The notes: generated from the letters alone by a model not told the origin. DNA of 64,000 nt from Leisingera daeponensis DSM 23529 (GCF_000473145.1 NZ_KI421500.1:2071725-2135724), one strand, 5' to 3'; positions 41,444 through 50,756 are shown, counted from the stretch's first letter. A program made the numbers and translations.

Positions 41444-41447
41444 TTTT
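41424..41447 (+). terminator. Terminator formed by repeat B copy 2
   Basis: Perfect 8-bp stem CGCCGCGC-TGAC-GCGCGGCG followed by TTTTCATT, 77 bases after the stop of the coiled-coil gene. It coincides with the end of the reverse-oriented repeat, so the repeat itself supplies the terminator. Confidence 0.65.
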
Positions 41448-41516
41448 CATTATGCTGAGAAGGCCTGAACGGGCAGGTCTGCCCCATTAGGCCTAATTCG
41501 ATTGCATTTGAAAGCT

Positions 41517-41586
41517 GGCGCGTCAGGGCGGCGCCGGGCCCAACAGATGAAAATCATCTGTAATGATCGAACAACTGGCGTGAGCC
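41517..41586 (+). repeat. Intergenic repeat family B, copy 3
   Basis: GGCGCGTCAGGGCGGCGCC and GGGCCCAAC are followed by a different central hairpin, ACAGATGA-AAA-TCATCTGT (41543-41561), and close with GGCGTGAGC. It faces copy 2 head to head (cores 82 bases apart), 19 bases from the moaE stop. The 8-bp central hairpin is perfect. Confidence 0.6.
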
Positions 41587-41605
41587 CCTGCCCGTCGTGC
41601 GAGGA

Positions 41606-42052
41606 TCACCAGCGTTTCAGTGCGTCTTCGTCGGCGTCCTTGGCAGCCACCCAGTCAGAGCCGCCGCCGGCCAGGATTTCCTTCTTCCAGAAGGGCGCAC
41701 GCGATTTCAGGTAGTCCATCAGGTACTCCGCTGCCTCAAAGGCATCCTTGCGGTGGCGGGCGGCGGTGGCCACCATCATGATCCGCTCGCCAGGGGTCAG
41801 GCGGCCGTGGCGGTGGATCACCAGCGCATCGGCCAGAGACCAGCGCTTCATCGCCTCTTCCGCGATGGCGGTCAGAGCCTTTTCGGTCATGCCGGGGTAA
41901 TGCTCGATCTCCATCGCGGTAAGCCCGCCCTGATCGGCGTCCCGGACAACGCCGGTGAAGGTCACCACCGCGCCGGCGCCCGCAACGCCCGCGGCAAAGG
42001 CGTCGCTCTCGGCGCCCAGCTCAAACGGAGCCTCCTGGACGGAAATCCGCAT
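41606..42052 (-). CDS. moaE: Molybdopterin synthase catalytic subunit
   Basis: The 148-residue large subunit of MPT synthase converts precursor Z (cPMP) to molybdopterin using sulfur from MoaD. AGAVVTFTGVVRDADQGG, HRHGRLTPGERIMMVATA and LKSRAPFWKKEIL (with the catalytic Lys region) are typical. ATG 42052 follows the moaD stop by four bases. It is the last gene of a reverse chain pgsA-moaD-moaE. Confidence 0.95.
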   Translation of the reverse strand: MRISVQEAPFELGAESDAFAAGVAGAGAVVTFTGVVRDADQGGLTAMEIEHYPGMTEKALTAIAEEAMKRWSLADALVIHRHGRLTPGERIMMVATAARHRKDAFEAAEYLMDYLKSRAPFWKKEILAGGGSDWVAAKDADEDALKRW

Positions 42053-42056
42053 CGCT

Positions 42057-42302
42057 TCAGCCCCCGGTCATCGGCGGGAAAAAGGCCACCTCGCGCACGC
42101 CGTCCAAGGAGGCGTCGAACTCCGACAGTTCCTGGTCCAGCGCCACCCGCAAGGCAGAGAGGTCCGCAAAGGCGGCAGCGTAGCGCTCTTCCCGCGCGCG
42201 CAGTTCCTCGACCAGATCTGCCACTGTGGCGGCAGAGGTCTCCACCTGCTCGCGCGGCAGGCCGATACGCTCGCGCACCCAGGCAAAGTACAGAACGTCC
42301 AT
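42057..42302 (-). CDS. moaD: Molybdopterin synthase sulfur carrier subunit
   Basis: An 81-residue ubiquitin-fold sulfur carrier ending in the essential Gly-Gly (FFPPMTGG), which receives the thiocarboxylate. The N-terminal DVLYFAWVRERIGLPREQVE and central VADLVEELR fit MoaD. ATG 42302 overlaps the pgsA stop (ATGA); a 30-codon upstream extension in the same frame lies within pgsA and is rejected. It pairs with MoaE immediately downstream. Confidence 0.95.
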   Translation of the reverse strand: MDVLYFAWVRERIGLPREQVETSAATVADLVEELRAREERYAAAFADLSALRVALDQELSEFDASLDGVREVAFFPPMTGG

Positions 42303-42973
42303 CAATGCGCCTCCTTCAGATGCGGCATCGCCTTGCGAAGGTAATCCAGCCCGGTGATCGCGGTCAGCGCCGCGGCGATCCACAGCAGCCACAGGCCGAT
42401 GCGGCCGGTCCAGAACACCCCGGCCTCTTTCCAGCGCAGTCCGAACAGGTCCTCCAGCTCGCCTGCAATGACCTGGCTGTAGATCTGATCATCCATGCCA
42501 AAGGAGGACATCACCAGGTAATGCTCAAAGATGCCCTGCGAGAACAGCGTGGCAATGGCGAGCATCTGGGCGGTGGTCTTCCACTTGGCCAGTTTGGTGA
42601 CCTTGAGCGTGCCGGCGGTGTCGCCAAGGTATTCACGCAGGCCGGAGACAAACACCTCGCGGAACAGGATCACGGTCGCGGGCAGCACCAGCCAGGGGGT
42701 CCAGTGTTCAGCCGAGTAGCCCACCAGGATCATCAGCGCGATCACCACCATCGCCTTGTCGGCAATCGGATCCAGCATCGCGCCAATCTTGGTTTCCTGC
42801 TTCCAGGCCCGGGCCAGATAGCCGTCAAACCAGTCGGTCACCGCGGCGGTGATGAACAAAAGCAGCGCAAACCAGTCCGCATAGGGCCGCGAGAAGTAAA
42901 GGAACATCACCGCAAGGCCGGGCGCAGCGACAAGCCGCAGCAGGGTGAGGATATTTGGCAGGGTCCATTTCAT
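42302..42973 (-). CDS. pgsA: CDP-diacylglycerol-glycerol-3-phosphate 3-phosphatidyltransferase
   Basis: A 223-residue membrane enzyme that makes phosphatidylglycerol phosphate. The CDP-alcohol phosphotransferase motif is complete: DGYLARAWKQETKIGAMLDP followed by IADK. The N terminus LPNILTLLRLVAAPGLAVMF is typical of PgsA. The ATG at 42973 is 137 bases downstream of the uvrC stop, with a terminator between them. The stop overlaps moaD, so a phospholipid gene is coupled to Moco genes. Confidence 0.95.
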   Translation of the reverse strand: MKWTLPNILTLLRLVAAPGLAVMFLYFSRPYADWFALLLFITAAVTDWFDGYLARAWKQETKIGAMLDPIADKAMVVIALMILVGYSAEHWTPWLVLPATVILFREVFVSGLREYLGDTAGTLKVTKLAKWKTTAQMLAIATLFSQGIFEHYLVMSSFGMDDQIYSQVIAGELEDLFGLRWKEAGVFWTGRIGLWLLWIAAALTAITGLDYLRKAMPHLKEAH

Positions 42974-43021
42974 GCGGGCACATTATCCGGCTGACTGGCG
43001 TGTGGAAAGCAGATGGCAGAC

Positions 43022-43044
43022 AAAAAACCGCCCCCTGGGGGCGG
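43022..43044 (-). terminator. Terminator after uvrC
   Basis: On the reverse strand CCGCCCCC-A-GGGGGCGG is followed by TTTTTTG, about 67 bases past the uvrC stop. The GC stem plus six U residues form a canonical intrinsic terminator. Confidence 0.85.
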
Positions 43045-43078
43045 ATGCCTCCGGCGGGGATATTTCCGGCCAGATGAA
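43028..43078 (+). repeat. Intergenic repeat family A, copy 4
   Basis: Hairpin CCGCCCCCTGGGGGCGG (43028-43044), then ATGCCTCCGGC and the A/T box GGGATATTTCCGGCCAGATG (43057-43076). This is the second flavour of the box (ATATTT...CCAGATGAA) also seen at 58.4 kb. It lies between two reverse-strand genes and its hairpin doubles as the uvrC terminator. Confidence 0.6.
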
Positions 43079-43110
43079 CAAGGGAGTGGTCCGGTTTTCA
43101 AGGGCTTATT

Positions 43111-45012
43111 TCAACCGCTGCTGTGGAAGTGGTCGTAAATGCGCTCCGCCAGCGCCTCGGAGATGCCCTCCACCGCTTTGAGGTCGGACAGATTTGCGCG
43201 GCTTACCGCCTTGGCGCTGCCGAAATGGGCCAGCAAAGCCCGCTTGCGCGAGGCCCCCACGCCGGGCACTTCATCCAGCGGCGTGGCGCTCACCGCCTTG
43301 GCGCGCTTGGCCCGGTGGGTGCCGATCGCAAACCGGTGCGCTTCGTCCCGCATCCGCTGGATGAAATAAAGCACCGGATCGTTGCGCTGCAGGGCAAAGA
43401 CAGGCGCGCCGGGGCGGTAGAACTCCTCCTTGCCGTGATCGCGGTCGACCCCTTTCGCCACCCCCACCATCGGGATGTCCTGCACGCCGTGCTCCTCCAT
43501 GATCTCTGCCACGGCTGACACCTGGCCTGCGCCGCCGTCGATCAGCAGCAGATCGGGCCACAGCCCCTTGTCCCGGTCCGGGTCTTCTTTCAGCAGGCGC
43601 GAGAAACGGCGGTTCAGCACCTCCTTCATCATGCCGAAGTCGTCGCCCGGAACCAGGTCATCGCCCCTGATATTAAATTTGCGGTAGGCGTTTTTCAGGA
43701 AACCCTCCGGCCCCATCACGATCATGCCGCCCACGGCATTGGTGCCCTGGATATGGGAGTTGTCGTAAACCTCGATCCTCTGCGGCGGGCCTTCTAGGCC
43801 AAAAGCCTCTGCCAGCCCGCGCAGGAGCTTGGCCTGGGTGGCGCTTTCGGCCATCCGGCGGGCCAGGCTTTCGCGGGCGTTGCGCACGGCAAAGGCCACC
43901 AGTTCGGTCTTTTCGCCGCGCTGCGGCACCAGCAGTTCAACCTTGCGGTCTGCCGACTCGCTCAGCGCCTGCTCCATCAGGTCAGCGTTTTCGATGGCGT
44001 CGGACAGGATCAGCTGCCGCGGCGGCTCCTTGTTGGTATAGAACTGGCCGAGGAAGGCCTCCATGATCTCTGCCGGGCTGTTGTCGGCGTCCACCCGCGG
44101 ATAGAAATCCTGGTTGCCCCAGTTCTGGTTGGCGCGGATGAAGAACACCTGCACGCAAGCCTGGCCGCGCTCCAAGTGGAGGCCGATCACATCTGCCTCT
44201 GCCACCCCGCGCGGGTTGATGCCCTGCGAGGACTGCACTTGTGTCAGCGCCTTGATCCGGTCGCGCAGGGCGGCGGCGCGCTCGAACTCCATCGCCTCGG
44301 AGGCGGCCATCATCTGCTCTGCCAGTTCTTCCTGAACTTTGGTGGAACGGCCGGACAGAAAGCGCTCGGCGTCGCGCACGCTGGCGGCATAGTCCGCTTC
44401 AGAAATCAGCCCGGTGCAAGGCGCGGAGCAGCGTTTGATCTGGTACTGCAGGCACGGCCTGGTGCGGGTCTCGAACATGGAATCCGAGCAATTGCGCAAC
44501 AGGAACGCCTTTTGCAGCTGGTTCAATGTCCGGTTCACCGCGCCGGCGCTGGCGAAGGGTCCGAAATAGCTGCCCTTCTGCTTACGGGCGCCGCGGTGCT
44601 TCTTGATCTGCGGAAAGGCGTGATCCTTGGCCACCAGAATATTCGGGAAGCTTTTGTCGTCGCGCAGCAGAACGTTGTATTTGGGCTTCAGCTGCTTGAT
44701 CAGGTTCTGTTCCAGCAGCAGTGCCTCGGTCTCTGTCCGAGTGGTCAGGAACATCATCGAGGCGGTGAGCGCGATCATCCGCTCGATCCGGGGGCTGTTG
44801 CCGGGGCGGGTGTAATTCGACACCCGCGCCTTGAGATTGCGCGCCTTGCCCACGTAAAGCACCCGGCTGTCGGCATCCAGCATCCGGTAAACCCCGGGTG
44901 ACGCGTCCAACGTCTTCACGTAATCCTGGATCACGGCGTAGCCGGTTCTGGGCTTTGTGGCGGGCGAATCCGGGGATGTTTCAGCAGGCTGGTCGTTCAT
45001 GTGCTCAGACAT
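43111..45012 (-). CDS. uvrC: Excinuclease ABC subunit C
   Basis: The 633-residue nuclease makes both incisions in nucleotide excision repair. In order: GIY-YIG domain ([20 protein letters not shown]), Cys-rich segment ([20 protein letters not shown]), UVR domain ([20 protein letters not shown]), RNase-H-like nuclease ([19 protein letters not shown], with LLIDGGAGQ) and C-terminal HhH ([20 protein letters not shown]). ATG 45012 follows GGCGGGGAATCAT; a GTG 60 bases upstream is possible. The upstream region is A/T-rich and carries a DnaA-box consensus. Confidence 0.96.
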   Translation of the reverse strand: MSEHMNDQPAETSPDSPATKPRTGYAVIQDYVKTLDASPGVYRMLDADSRVLYVGKARNLKARVSNYTRPGNSPRIERMIALTASMMFLTTRTETEALLLEQNLIKQLKPKYNVLLRDDKSFPNILVAKDHAFPQIKKHRGARKQKGSYFGPFASAGAVNRTLNQLQKAFLLRNCSDSMFETRTRPCLQYQIKRCSAPCTGLISEADYAASVRDAERFLSGRSTKVQEELAEQMMAASEAMEFERAAALRDRIKALTQVQSSQGINPRGVAEADVIGLHLERGQACVQVFFIRANQNWGNQDFYPRVDADNSPAEIMEAFLGQFYTNKEPPRQLILSDAIENADLMEQALSESADRKVELLVPQRGEKTELVAFAVRNARESLARRMAESATQAKLLRGLAEAFGLEGPPQRIEVYDNSHIQGTNAVGGMIVMGPEGFLKNAYRKFNIRGDDLVPGDDFGMMKEVLNRRFSRLLKEDPDRDKGLWPDLLLIDGGAGQVSAVAEIMEEHGVQDIPMVGVAKGVDRDHGKEEFYRPGAPVFALQRNDPVLYFIQRMRDEAHRFAIGTHRAKRAKAVSATPLDEVPGVGASRKRALLAHFGSAKAVSRANLSDLKAVEGISEALAERIYDHFHSSG

Positions 45013-45078
45013 ATGATTCCCCGCCTCTGGCTGCAATGTTTGCCTGTCCGGATCAAGAGCGGTAAAATCCACGGAAGT

Positions 45079-45164
45079 TGTGGATAACTACGGAGATATC
45101 TTTGGGCTATCCCGCGTTTTTCCTTATTTACGGCTGGTTTCGGACGGATGCCTAAAATTTAGGC
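45079..45164. promoter_or_regulatory. A/T-rich uvrC upstream region with DnaA box and palindrome
   Basis: Between uvrC and the SDR gene the GC content drops visibly. TGTGGATAA (45079-45087) is an exact reverse complement of the DnaA-box consensus TTATCCACA. GCCTAAA-A-TTTAGGC (45150-45164) is a perfect palindrome, and its half TTTAGGC recurs about 30 bases further on (45196-45202). These could be regulatory sites for uvrC; no LexA-type site was recognised. Confidence 0.45.
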
Positions 45165-45311
45165 GCATTGTTAACGCACTGATTTTACGGATTATTTTTT
45201 AGGCAGCCTGTCAAGGTTCTGAAAAGAAAGACACTTTTGTAACGCTTCCGCCACGGCATGCGCACCGGTGCAAAACTTGCGTCTGAGAGGAGGGTTTTAG
45301 CCCGCCTTGCG

Positions 45312-46088
45312 TCACTCCAGCCCGTCGCTGTCGGGGGTCTGCCAGGCCAGGTGCTGGCCGCCGTCCACGCAAATCATCTGGCCGGTCACCGCCTCGGCCT
45401 GCAGCAGATAGGACAAGGCCGCGGTGATGTCCTGCGGGTCGGCGCCGCGCTGCAGAATCGTGGCCTGGCGCTGGCGGGTAAACTGCTCCGCGCTTTGGCG
45501 CGGCCCCTGCAGGGTCGGCCCCGGACCGATGCCGTTGACGCGGATCCTCGGCGCCAGCGCCTGGGCCGCGGTGCGGGTCAGGGTCCACAGCGCCGATTTC
45601 GCCAGCGTGTAGCTCATGAACTCCGGTGTCAGCTTGCGCACCCGCTGGTCGATCATGTTAACCGCCAGCCCCCAAGCACAGGGCTCGCCCCGGGCGTCTG
45701 TCTCCAGCGGCACGTCCTGCGCCGCCATCGCCTGCAGCAGCACGAAAGGCGCCCGCAGGTTGCTGCCCATGTGGCGGTCCCAGCTGTCCCGTGTGGCGGT
45801 GGCGAGGGTATCGTGCTCAAAAATGGAGGCGTTGTTGACCAGGCAGGTGACGGGCCCGCCCAGCGCTGCAGCCGCCCGGGGCAGCAGCACCTGGGCCTGC
45901 GCCTCGTCCAGGAGATCTGCTTGCAAAACCGCCGCCTGGCGGCCCAGTGCGCGGATTTCTCCGGCGGTCTCCTCGGCATCCTGCGCGGAAGTTGCATAGT
46001 GGACGGCGACGTCATGACCGCGCGCGGCCAGTTCCAGGGCTATCGCCCGGCCAAGCCGCTTCCCCGCTCCTGTCACCAATGCCCGCAT
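45312..46088 (-). CDS. Short-chain dehydrogenase/reductase, pteridine-reductase-like
   Basis: A 258-residue NAD(P)-dependent SDR. The cofactor motif is RALVTGAGKRLGRAIALELA (TGxxxRLG, as in FolM/pteridine reductases), with NNAS, catalytic Tyr and Lys in FMSYTLAKSALWTLTRTAAQ, and the tail GQMICVDGGQHLAW. A dihydromonapterin or dihydrofolate reductase function is possible; the substrate is not certain. ATG 46088 has GGGAAGG upstream. It follows the Na/Ca exchanger by 31 bases, at the end of the sppA-type operon. Confidence 0.88.
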   Translation of the reverse strand: MRALVTGAGKRLGRAIALELAARGHDVAVHYATSAQDAEETAGEIRALGRQAAVLQADLLDEAQAQVLLPRAAAALGGPVTCLVNNASIFEHDTLATATRDSWDRHMGSNLRAPFVLLQAMAAQDVPLETDARGEPCAWGLAVNMIDQRVRKLTPEFMSYTLAKSALWTLTRTAAQALAPRIRVNGIGPGPTLQGPRQSAEQFTRQRQATILQRGADPQDITAALSYLLQAEAVTGQMICVDGGQHLAWQTPDSDGLE

Positions 46089-46119
46089 CTGCGCCTTCCC
46101 TGCTGCTGCAGGCCTAGAG

Positions 46120-47082
46120 TTAAAACAGGACCACCATATAAGCCAGATAGAGCGCGCTGAGAATGACACCCCAAGTCCGGGTGATGTCCTGCTTGAAAAA
46201 GACAAAGGGGATCAGCAGCAGCGAGGCTGAGAGCATCACCCAGAGGTCGAACTGCAGGAACTCTGGATCGACGGTGATCGGGCCGACAAAGGTGGCAATG
46301 CCGATGATGGCCAGGAGGTTGAACATGTTGGAGCCGATCACGTTGCCCAGCGCCACATCCGCCTGCCGGCGCATCGCCGCCATTGTGGTTGTGGCCAGTT
46401 CCGGCAGCGACGTGCCCACGGCCACCAGCGTCAGGCCGATCACGGTTTCGCTGATCCCGTAAAGACGCGCGATGATCGAAGCGTTGTCCACCAGCAGGTC
46501 GGCACCCAGCGGCAGCCCGATCAGGCCCAGCAGCAGGTAAATTCCGACACGCCAATACGGCATGTCTGGGTCGGCCTCTTCGATCTCTTCCAAGTCCGCA
46601 TCCGCGGCGCAGCCATTGCCTTTGCCATTGCGGCGGTGTTTGCGGGCATCGCGGAACGCTACCCCCAGCACCCCGGCCAGTGCGGTCAGCAGGATCAGGC
46701 CGGACCAGACCGTGAAGGTGCCGCTGAAAGCCAGTCCGATGAACAGCACCGATGCGCCCAGCATGAAGACATAGTTCCTGCGGGTGCTGCATTCGCTGGT
46801 GTGCAGGGCGCGCAACAGCGCGGGGATGCCAAGCACCAGCAGGATGTTGGCGGTGTTGGAGCCGACCACATTGCCCATCGCAATGCCGTCTGCGCCCTCG
46901 TAGACCGCGCTGATCGCAATCAGCAGCTCCGGCGCCGAGGTGCCGAAGGCCACGATGGTCAGGCTCACGATCAGCGCAGGCACCCCCAGCCGCAGGCTGA
47001 GGTTTACCGCGCCGCGCACCAGCGCATCGCCCGCCAGCAGCAGGATCACCAAACCAAGGGCCGAATACAGCCATGGCATCAT
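46120..47082 (-). CDS. Calcium/sodium antiporter
   Basis: The 320-residue CaCA-family exchanger has two homologous halves with inverted topology. The alpha repeats show IVAFGTSAPELLIAISAVYE and LVAVGTSLPELATTTMAAMR, the GTSxPE ion-binding motif in each half. It moves Ca2+ against Na+ across the inner membrane. A central cytoplasmic loop (KHRRNGKGNGCAADADLEEI) is charged and may be regulatory. AAGGAG precedes the ATG, which overlaps the stop of the preceding 57-residue gene. Confidence 0.93.
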   Translation of the reverse strand: MMPWLYSALGLVILLLAGDALVRGAVNLSLRLGVPALIVSLTIVAFGTSAPELLIAISAVYEGADGIAMGNVVGSNTANILLVLGIPALLRALHTSECSTRRNYVFMLGASVLFIGLAFSGTFTVWSGLILLTALAGVLGVAFRDARKHRRNGKGNGCAADADLEEIEEADPDMPYWRVGIYLLLGLIGLPLGADLLVDNASIIARLYGISETVIGLTLVAVGTSLPELATTTMAAMRRQADVALGNVIGSNMFNLLAIIGIATFVGPITVDPEFLQFDLWVMLSASLLLIPFVFFKQDITRTWGVILSALYLAYMVVLF

Positions 47083-47252
47083 TTGCCACGATCTCCTTTT
47101 TTACAGGCGCACGGCCCCTTGCCGATCTTGAAGCGGCCGCAGGACGGGCAGCGCCTGGAATTGATGTGCTTCTGGCCGGGAAACCGCAGCTTGCCGAACA
47201 TCGCAAGCACGGCCATCACCACCAGAAAGAGGGCAACGATCTTGAACAGCAC
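47079..47252 (-). CDS. Small membrane protein with a Cys4 zinc-ribbon-like motif
   Basis: A 57-residue gene: one membrane helix (FKIVALFLVVMAVLAMFGKL), a linker and the cluster RRCPSCGRFKIGKGPCACKK (CxxC-x8-CxC), which may bind zinc. GTG 47252 follows the S49-peptidase stop by one base, and its TGA overlaps the antiporter ATG, so it is embedded in the operon. Similar tiny proteins occur here in other roseobacters, I believe; function unknown. A longer in-frame reading upstream falls inside the peptidase gene. Confidence 0.75.
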   Translation of the reverse strand: MLFKIVALFLVVMAVLAMFGKLRFPGQKHINSRRCPSCGRFKIGKGPCACKKGDRGK

Positions 47253-47253
47253 G

Positions 47254-48051
47254 TCAGAGCCCGAAACGCGCGTATTCGGCACGTTCCTCGATCCCGGCCA
47301 GCGCGTCCTGGGCAAGCCGCATTCCGAACCGGCTCCAGAAAGGCTTCTTCAGGCCGTAGCGGCGGAAGCGGACCTTCTCGCCGAAACGCTCCTGCATCTT
47401 GGGTTTGAGGTGGCCGATACCGTCGATCAGCCCCAGCTCTTCAGCTCTGCGTGCCAGCCAGATCTCGCCGGTGAAGAGATTTTCATCGTTCTTCAGCTTG
47501 GCCCCGCGCCGTTCGGTGACGTGATCGATGAAATTGGCGTGGATGTCATTCAGGATCACCTTGAGGCGCTGCACGTCCTCGGGGTTTTCCGGACGGAACG
47601 GGTCCAGCATGGATTTGCTCTCGCCCGCGGTGTAAACCCGCCGCTCCACGCCCTGACGGGCCAGCAGCACATGGGCGCCGAACCCGGCGGAGATCACCCC
47701 GACCGAGCCCAGCACAGAACTCGCGTCGGCCCAGATCTCATCCGCAGCGGCGGCCAGCCAGTAGCCGCCCGAGGCCGCAACATCCTCGACGAAGGCATAG
47801 ACCGGGATGCCCAGTTCTTCCGCCAGGCGGCGGATGCGGGCACCGATCAGCGAGCTTTGCACCGGCGAGCCGCCGGGGGAGTTGATTTCCAGCGCGACGG
47901 CGGCGGGCTTGCCCTTGCGGAAGGCCCGCTCCAGGATCGGGGCCAGAGCGGCATCGCTGAGCGAGCCGCGCCCCGGCATACCAATGGCGCCGTTGAGGCG
48001 CACCACCGCCACCAGCGGCTGTCTTTTCAGGAAAGGCAGGTGAATTCTCAT
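47254..48051 (-). CDS. S49-family serine peptidase (SohB/SppA type)
   Basis: A 265-residue member of the S49 peptidases, which degrade cleaved signal peptides or membrane-protein fragments. VALEINSPGGSPVQSSLIGA, the nucleophile Ser in AFVEDVAASGGYWLA, and the general-base Lys in YTAGESKSMLDPFRP are all present. It has no obvious N-terminal membrane span and is the short, single-domain form. ATG 48051 gives the natural N terminus (RIHLPFLKRQPLVAVVRLNG); earlier in-frame codons are Arg-rich and unconvincing. It begins an operon with the small Cys4 protein and the antiporter. Confidence 0.92.
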   Translation of the reverse strand: MRIHLPFLKRQPLVAVVRLNGAIGMPGRGSLSDAALAPILERAFRKGKPAAVALEINSPGGSPVQSSLIGARIRRLAEELGIPVYAFVEDVAASGGYWLAAAADEIWADASSVLGSVGVISAGFGAHVLLARQGVERRVYTAGESKSMLDPFRPENPEDVQRLKVILNDIHANFIDHVTERRGAKLKNDENLFTGEIWLARRAEELGLIDGIGHLKPKMQERFGEKVRFRRYGLKKPFWSRFGMRLAQDALAGIEERAEYARFGL

Positions 48052-48258
48052 GGCGCCGATGTAGAGGGCCGCCCGGGGTGAAACAAGATGCACCCCCCGG
48101 GGTTTTACGGCGAAACGCAAAAACCGCCGCCTCCGCGGGCATAAATGCAACGCTGATTTGCGCCCCGAAAACGGGTGCCGATGACTGCGGCGGCGGCGCC
48201 CGGCGGTCAGGACGGCAGCCTGCAAATGCGGCTTTTTTGACCGGTTTCCTGCCGATAC

Positions 48259-49020
48259 TCAGGCCCGGATGCGCCAGCCGGTCTTGAAGATCCACCAGAT
48301 CACCGCCATGCAAGCCAGGGTAAAGCCGCCAATGGCGCAAAGGCTCAGCAGCACCGGCACATCCGCCTGGCCGAAGAACGCCCAGCGGAAGCCCGACACC
48401 AGATAGACCACCGGGTTGAACAGGGTGATGGTCTGCCACACCGGCGGCAGCATGGAGATCGAGTAGAAAGACCCGCCCAGGAACACCAGCGGCGTCACCA
48501 CCAGCAGCGGCACCAGCTGCAGCTGTTCGAAATTTCCGGCCCAGATGCCAATGATGAACCCCATCAGCGAAAAGCTGAGGCAGGTCAGCACCAGGAAGGC
48601 GACCATTGCAACGGGATGCTGAATCGGGAGGTCCACAAACAGCGAGGCGGTGCACAGAATGACCACGCCGATGAAGAGCGACTTGGTCGCCGCTGCCCCG
48701 GCAAAGCCTGCAACCACCTCAAGGAAATTGATCGGCGCTGACAGGATTTCATAGATATTGCCGATGAATTTCGGGAAATAGATCCCGAAGGAGGCATTGG
48801 ATATGCTCTGTGTGATCACCGACAGCATCACCAGTCCCGGCACGATGAAGGCACCGTATTCGACGCCGTCGACCTCCTGGATGCGGCTGCCGATGGCGCT
48901 GCCGAACACCACGAAATAGAGCGAGGTGGACAGAACCGGCGAGATGAAGCTTTGCAAAAAGGTGCGCCAGAACCGCGCCATTTCCGCCTTGTAGATGGTG
49001 GCAACCGCAGTCCAGTTCAT
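48259..49020 (-). CDS. ABC-2 type transporter permease
   Basis: The 253-residue permease has six predicted membrane helices; [40 protein letters not shown] and [20 protein letters not shown] fit ABC-2 export permeases (NodJ/YadH type). With the ATPase encoded just upstream it would export a lipid, polysaccharide or drug; the substrate is unknown. The ATG overlaps the ATPase stop by four bases. Confidence 0.92.
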   Translation of the reverse strand: MNWTAVATIYKAEMARFWRTFLQSFISPVLSTSLYFVVFGSAIGSRIQEVDGVEYGAFIVPGLVMLSVITQSISNASFGIYFPKFIGNIYEILSAPINFLEVVAGFAGAAATKSLFIGVVILCTASLFVDLPIQHPVAMVAFLVLTCLSFSLMGFIIGIWAGNFEQLQLVPLLVVTPLVFLGGSFYSISMLPPVWQTITLFNPVVYLVSGFRWAFFGQADVPVLLSLCAIGGFTLACMAVIWWIFKTGWRIRA

Positions 49021-49976
49021 GCCGCGTCTCCCTGGGCTGTGCCCTTCGAATCTCCGCCCGCCGAAACGAGGCCGACAAAAATGTCTTCCAAGCTGGATTC
49101 GCGCGTCTGCACATCCGACAGCACCAGACCGGCCTGCGCCACATCATTCAGCAGCGTGGTGATGCCGGTCCGTTCCGCCCGGGTGTCATAAGTGTAAAGC
49201 AGCCCGCTGCCGCCATTGACCAGCTGCAAATTGTGCTGCGACAGCGCCTCCGGAACCGCCTCGACCGGCGTGGCCAATTGCACTTCCAGCTGTTTCTGGC
49301 CCATCCGCGCCATCAGCTGCTCCTTCGCTTCGACCAGCAGCAGCTCGCCGCCCGTGATCACACCTACCCGGTCGGCGATGGCCTCTGCCTCCTCGATGTA
49401 ATGGGTGGTCAGAATAATGGTGACACCGCCGGCCTTCAGCTCGCGCACGATTTCCCACATGTCCTTGCGCAGTTCGACGTCCACCCCTGCTGTGGGTTCA
49501 TCCAGGAACAGGATGCGCGGCTCATGCGCCAGCGCCTTGGCGATCAGCACCCGCCGCTTCATGCCGCCCGACAGGTCCATGATGCGGCTGTCGCGCTTCT
49601 CCCACAGCGACAGCTTGCGCAGGATGCTCCCGATCAGTTCCGCGTTGGCAGGCTTGCCGAACAGGCCGCGGGAGAATGTGACCGTGTCGAGTACCTTGGT
49701 GAAGGGCTCCAGGGTAATCTCCTGCGGCACCAGCCCGATCAGCGCCCTGGCCGCGCGGAACTGGGAGACGTTATCGAAACCGCCCACGCTGATGCTGCCA
49801 GAGGTTGCAGTGGTGATGCCGCAAACGGTTGAAATCAGGGTGGTCTTGCCCGCGCCATTGGGGCCGAGCAGGGCCAGAATTTCGCCCTCTTCAATGTCGA
49901 GCGAGACGCCTTTCAGCGCTTCGAAACCGCCATCGTACATTTTGCGCAGATCGCGGATGGACAGTATGGCCGCCAT
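49017..49976 (-). CDS. ABC transporter ATP-binding protein
   Basis: A 319-residue ATPase of the ABC-2 exporter group. Walker A is [18 protein letters not shown], the signature [15 protein letters not shown], Walker [20 protein letters not shown] and the switch His in [20 protein letters not shown]. The C-terminal 90 residues form the usual DUF4162-like domain. It is the first gene of the pair and is paired with the permease at 48259-49020. Confidence 0.95.
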   Translation of the reverse strand: MAAILSIRDLRKMYDGGFEALKGVSLDIEEGEILALLGPNGAGKTTLISTVCGITTATSGSISVGGFDNVSQFRAARALIGLVPQEITLEPFTKVLDTVTFSRGLFGKPANAELIGSILRKLSLWEKRDSRIMDLSGGMKRRVLIAKALAHEPRILFLDEPTAGVDVELRKDMWEIVRELKAGGVTIILTTHYIEEAEAIADRVGVITGGELLLVEAKEQLMARMGQKQLEVQLATPVEAVPEALSQHNLQLVNGGSGLLYTYDTRAERTGITTLLNDVAQAGLVLSDVQTRESSLEDIFVGLVSAGGDSKGTAQGDAA

Positions 49977-50097
49977 GATGCCTCCGGGATGGTCTCAGAT
50001 CCCGGCTACCCTAGCGGCGGCGTGCCGCATCTGCCAGCCCCGTGCCGCTCATCCGGCCGCAGATTGGCCTGTGCGCTTGCGCAGAGTTCAGGGCGGC

Positions 50098-50619
50098 TCA
50101 GCCGCGGCCGGTCACCTTGCTGAACCAGCCCTTCTTTTCGCCGTCATCCGGGGCATCGCCGCCGTCGTCTGCCTCGCTCTCCGGTGCCAGATGCGCTTGC
50201 AGGTTGGCAAAGAACTGGTCCGCCATCTTTTTGGCAAAGCCGTCGATGATCCGGCTGCCCAGCTGCGCCAGCTTGCCGCCGACCTTGGCTTCGACATCAT
50301 AGGACAGCAGCGTGCCTGAGCCCGATGGCGCCAGGGTCACGATGGCGCCGCCCTTGGCAAAGCCGGCCGCCCCGCCCTTGCCCTCGCCGCTGATGGTCAG
50401 TTTCTCGTTTTCAACCAGGTCCGACAGGGTCACCTGCCCCTTAAAGGTGGCTTTCACCGGGCCGACCTTCTGGGTGACGGTGGCCTCGAACCCCTCTTCG
50501 GGCGTGCCGGTCACATCCTGCGCGCCAGGCACGCAGGCTTGCAGCACCTCAGGCGTCAGCAGCGCCGCATAGACGGTTGCCGGATCGGCGGCGATTTCCT
50601 TCTGGTCACTCATCTGCAT
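50098..50619 (-). CDS. CoxG-like SRPBCC-family protein
   Basis: A 173-residue protein of the CoxG/SRPBCC fold: QKEIAADPATVYAALLTPEV, LQACVPGAQDVTGTPEEGFE and LLSYDVEAKVGGKLAQLGSR are characteristic. CoxG proteins attach CO dehydrogenase to the membrane or bind quinones or lipids; no CO dehydrogenase genes are present, so its role here is open. An acidic tail (ESEADDGGDAPDDGEKKGWF) ends it. GGAGG lies eight bases before ATG 50619. Divergent from the NAD(P)-binding protein gene. Confidence 0.9.
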   Translation of the reverse strand: MQMSDQKEIAADPATVYAALLTPEVLQACVPGAQDVTGTPEEGFEATVTQKVGPVKATFKGQVTLSDLVENEKLTISGEGKGGAAGFAKGGAIVTLAPSGSGTLLSYDVEAKVGGKLAQLGSRIIDGFAKKMADQFFANLQAHLAPESEADDGGDAPDDGEKKGWFSKVTGRG

Positions 50620-50756
50620 GGGCTGGGCCTCCCTGGCGCTGTGTCGTCCGCTCCCCCAGACCTAGCCGCCCGGCCCCGCCCTGCCAAGCCCGGAGTGGCC
50701 CGGAGGGCGGCGGCGGGCGGGCGCGGAAAGGGACAGCCGCAGGAAATCTTGAAATC

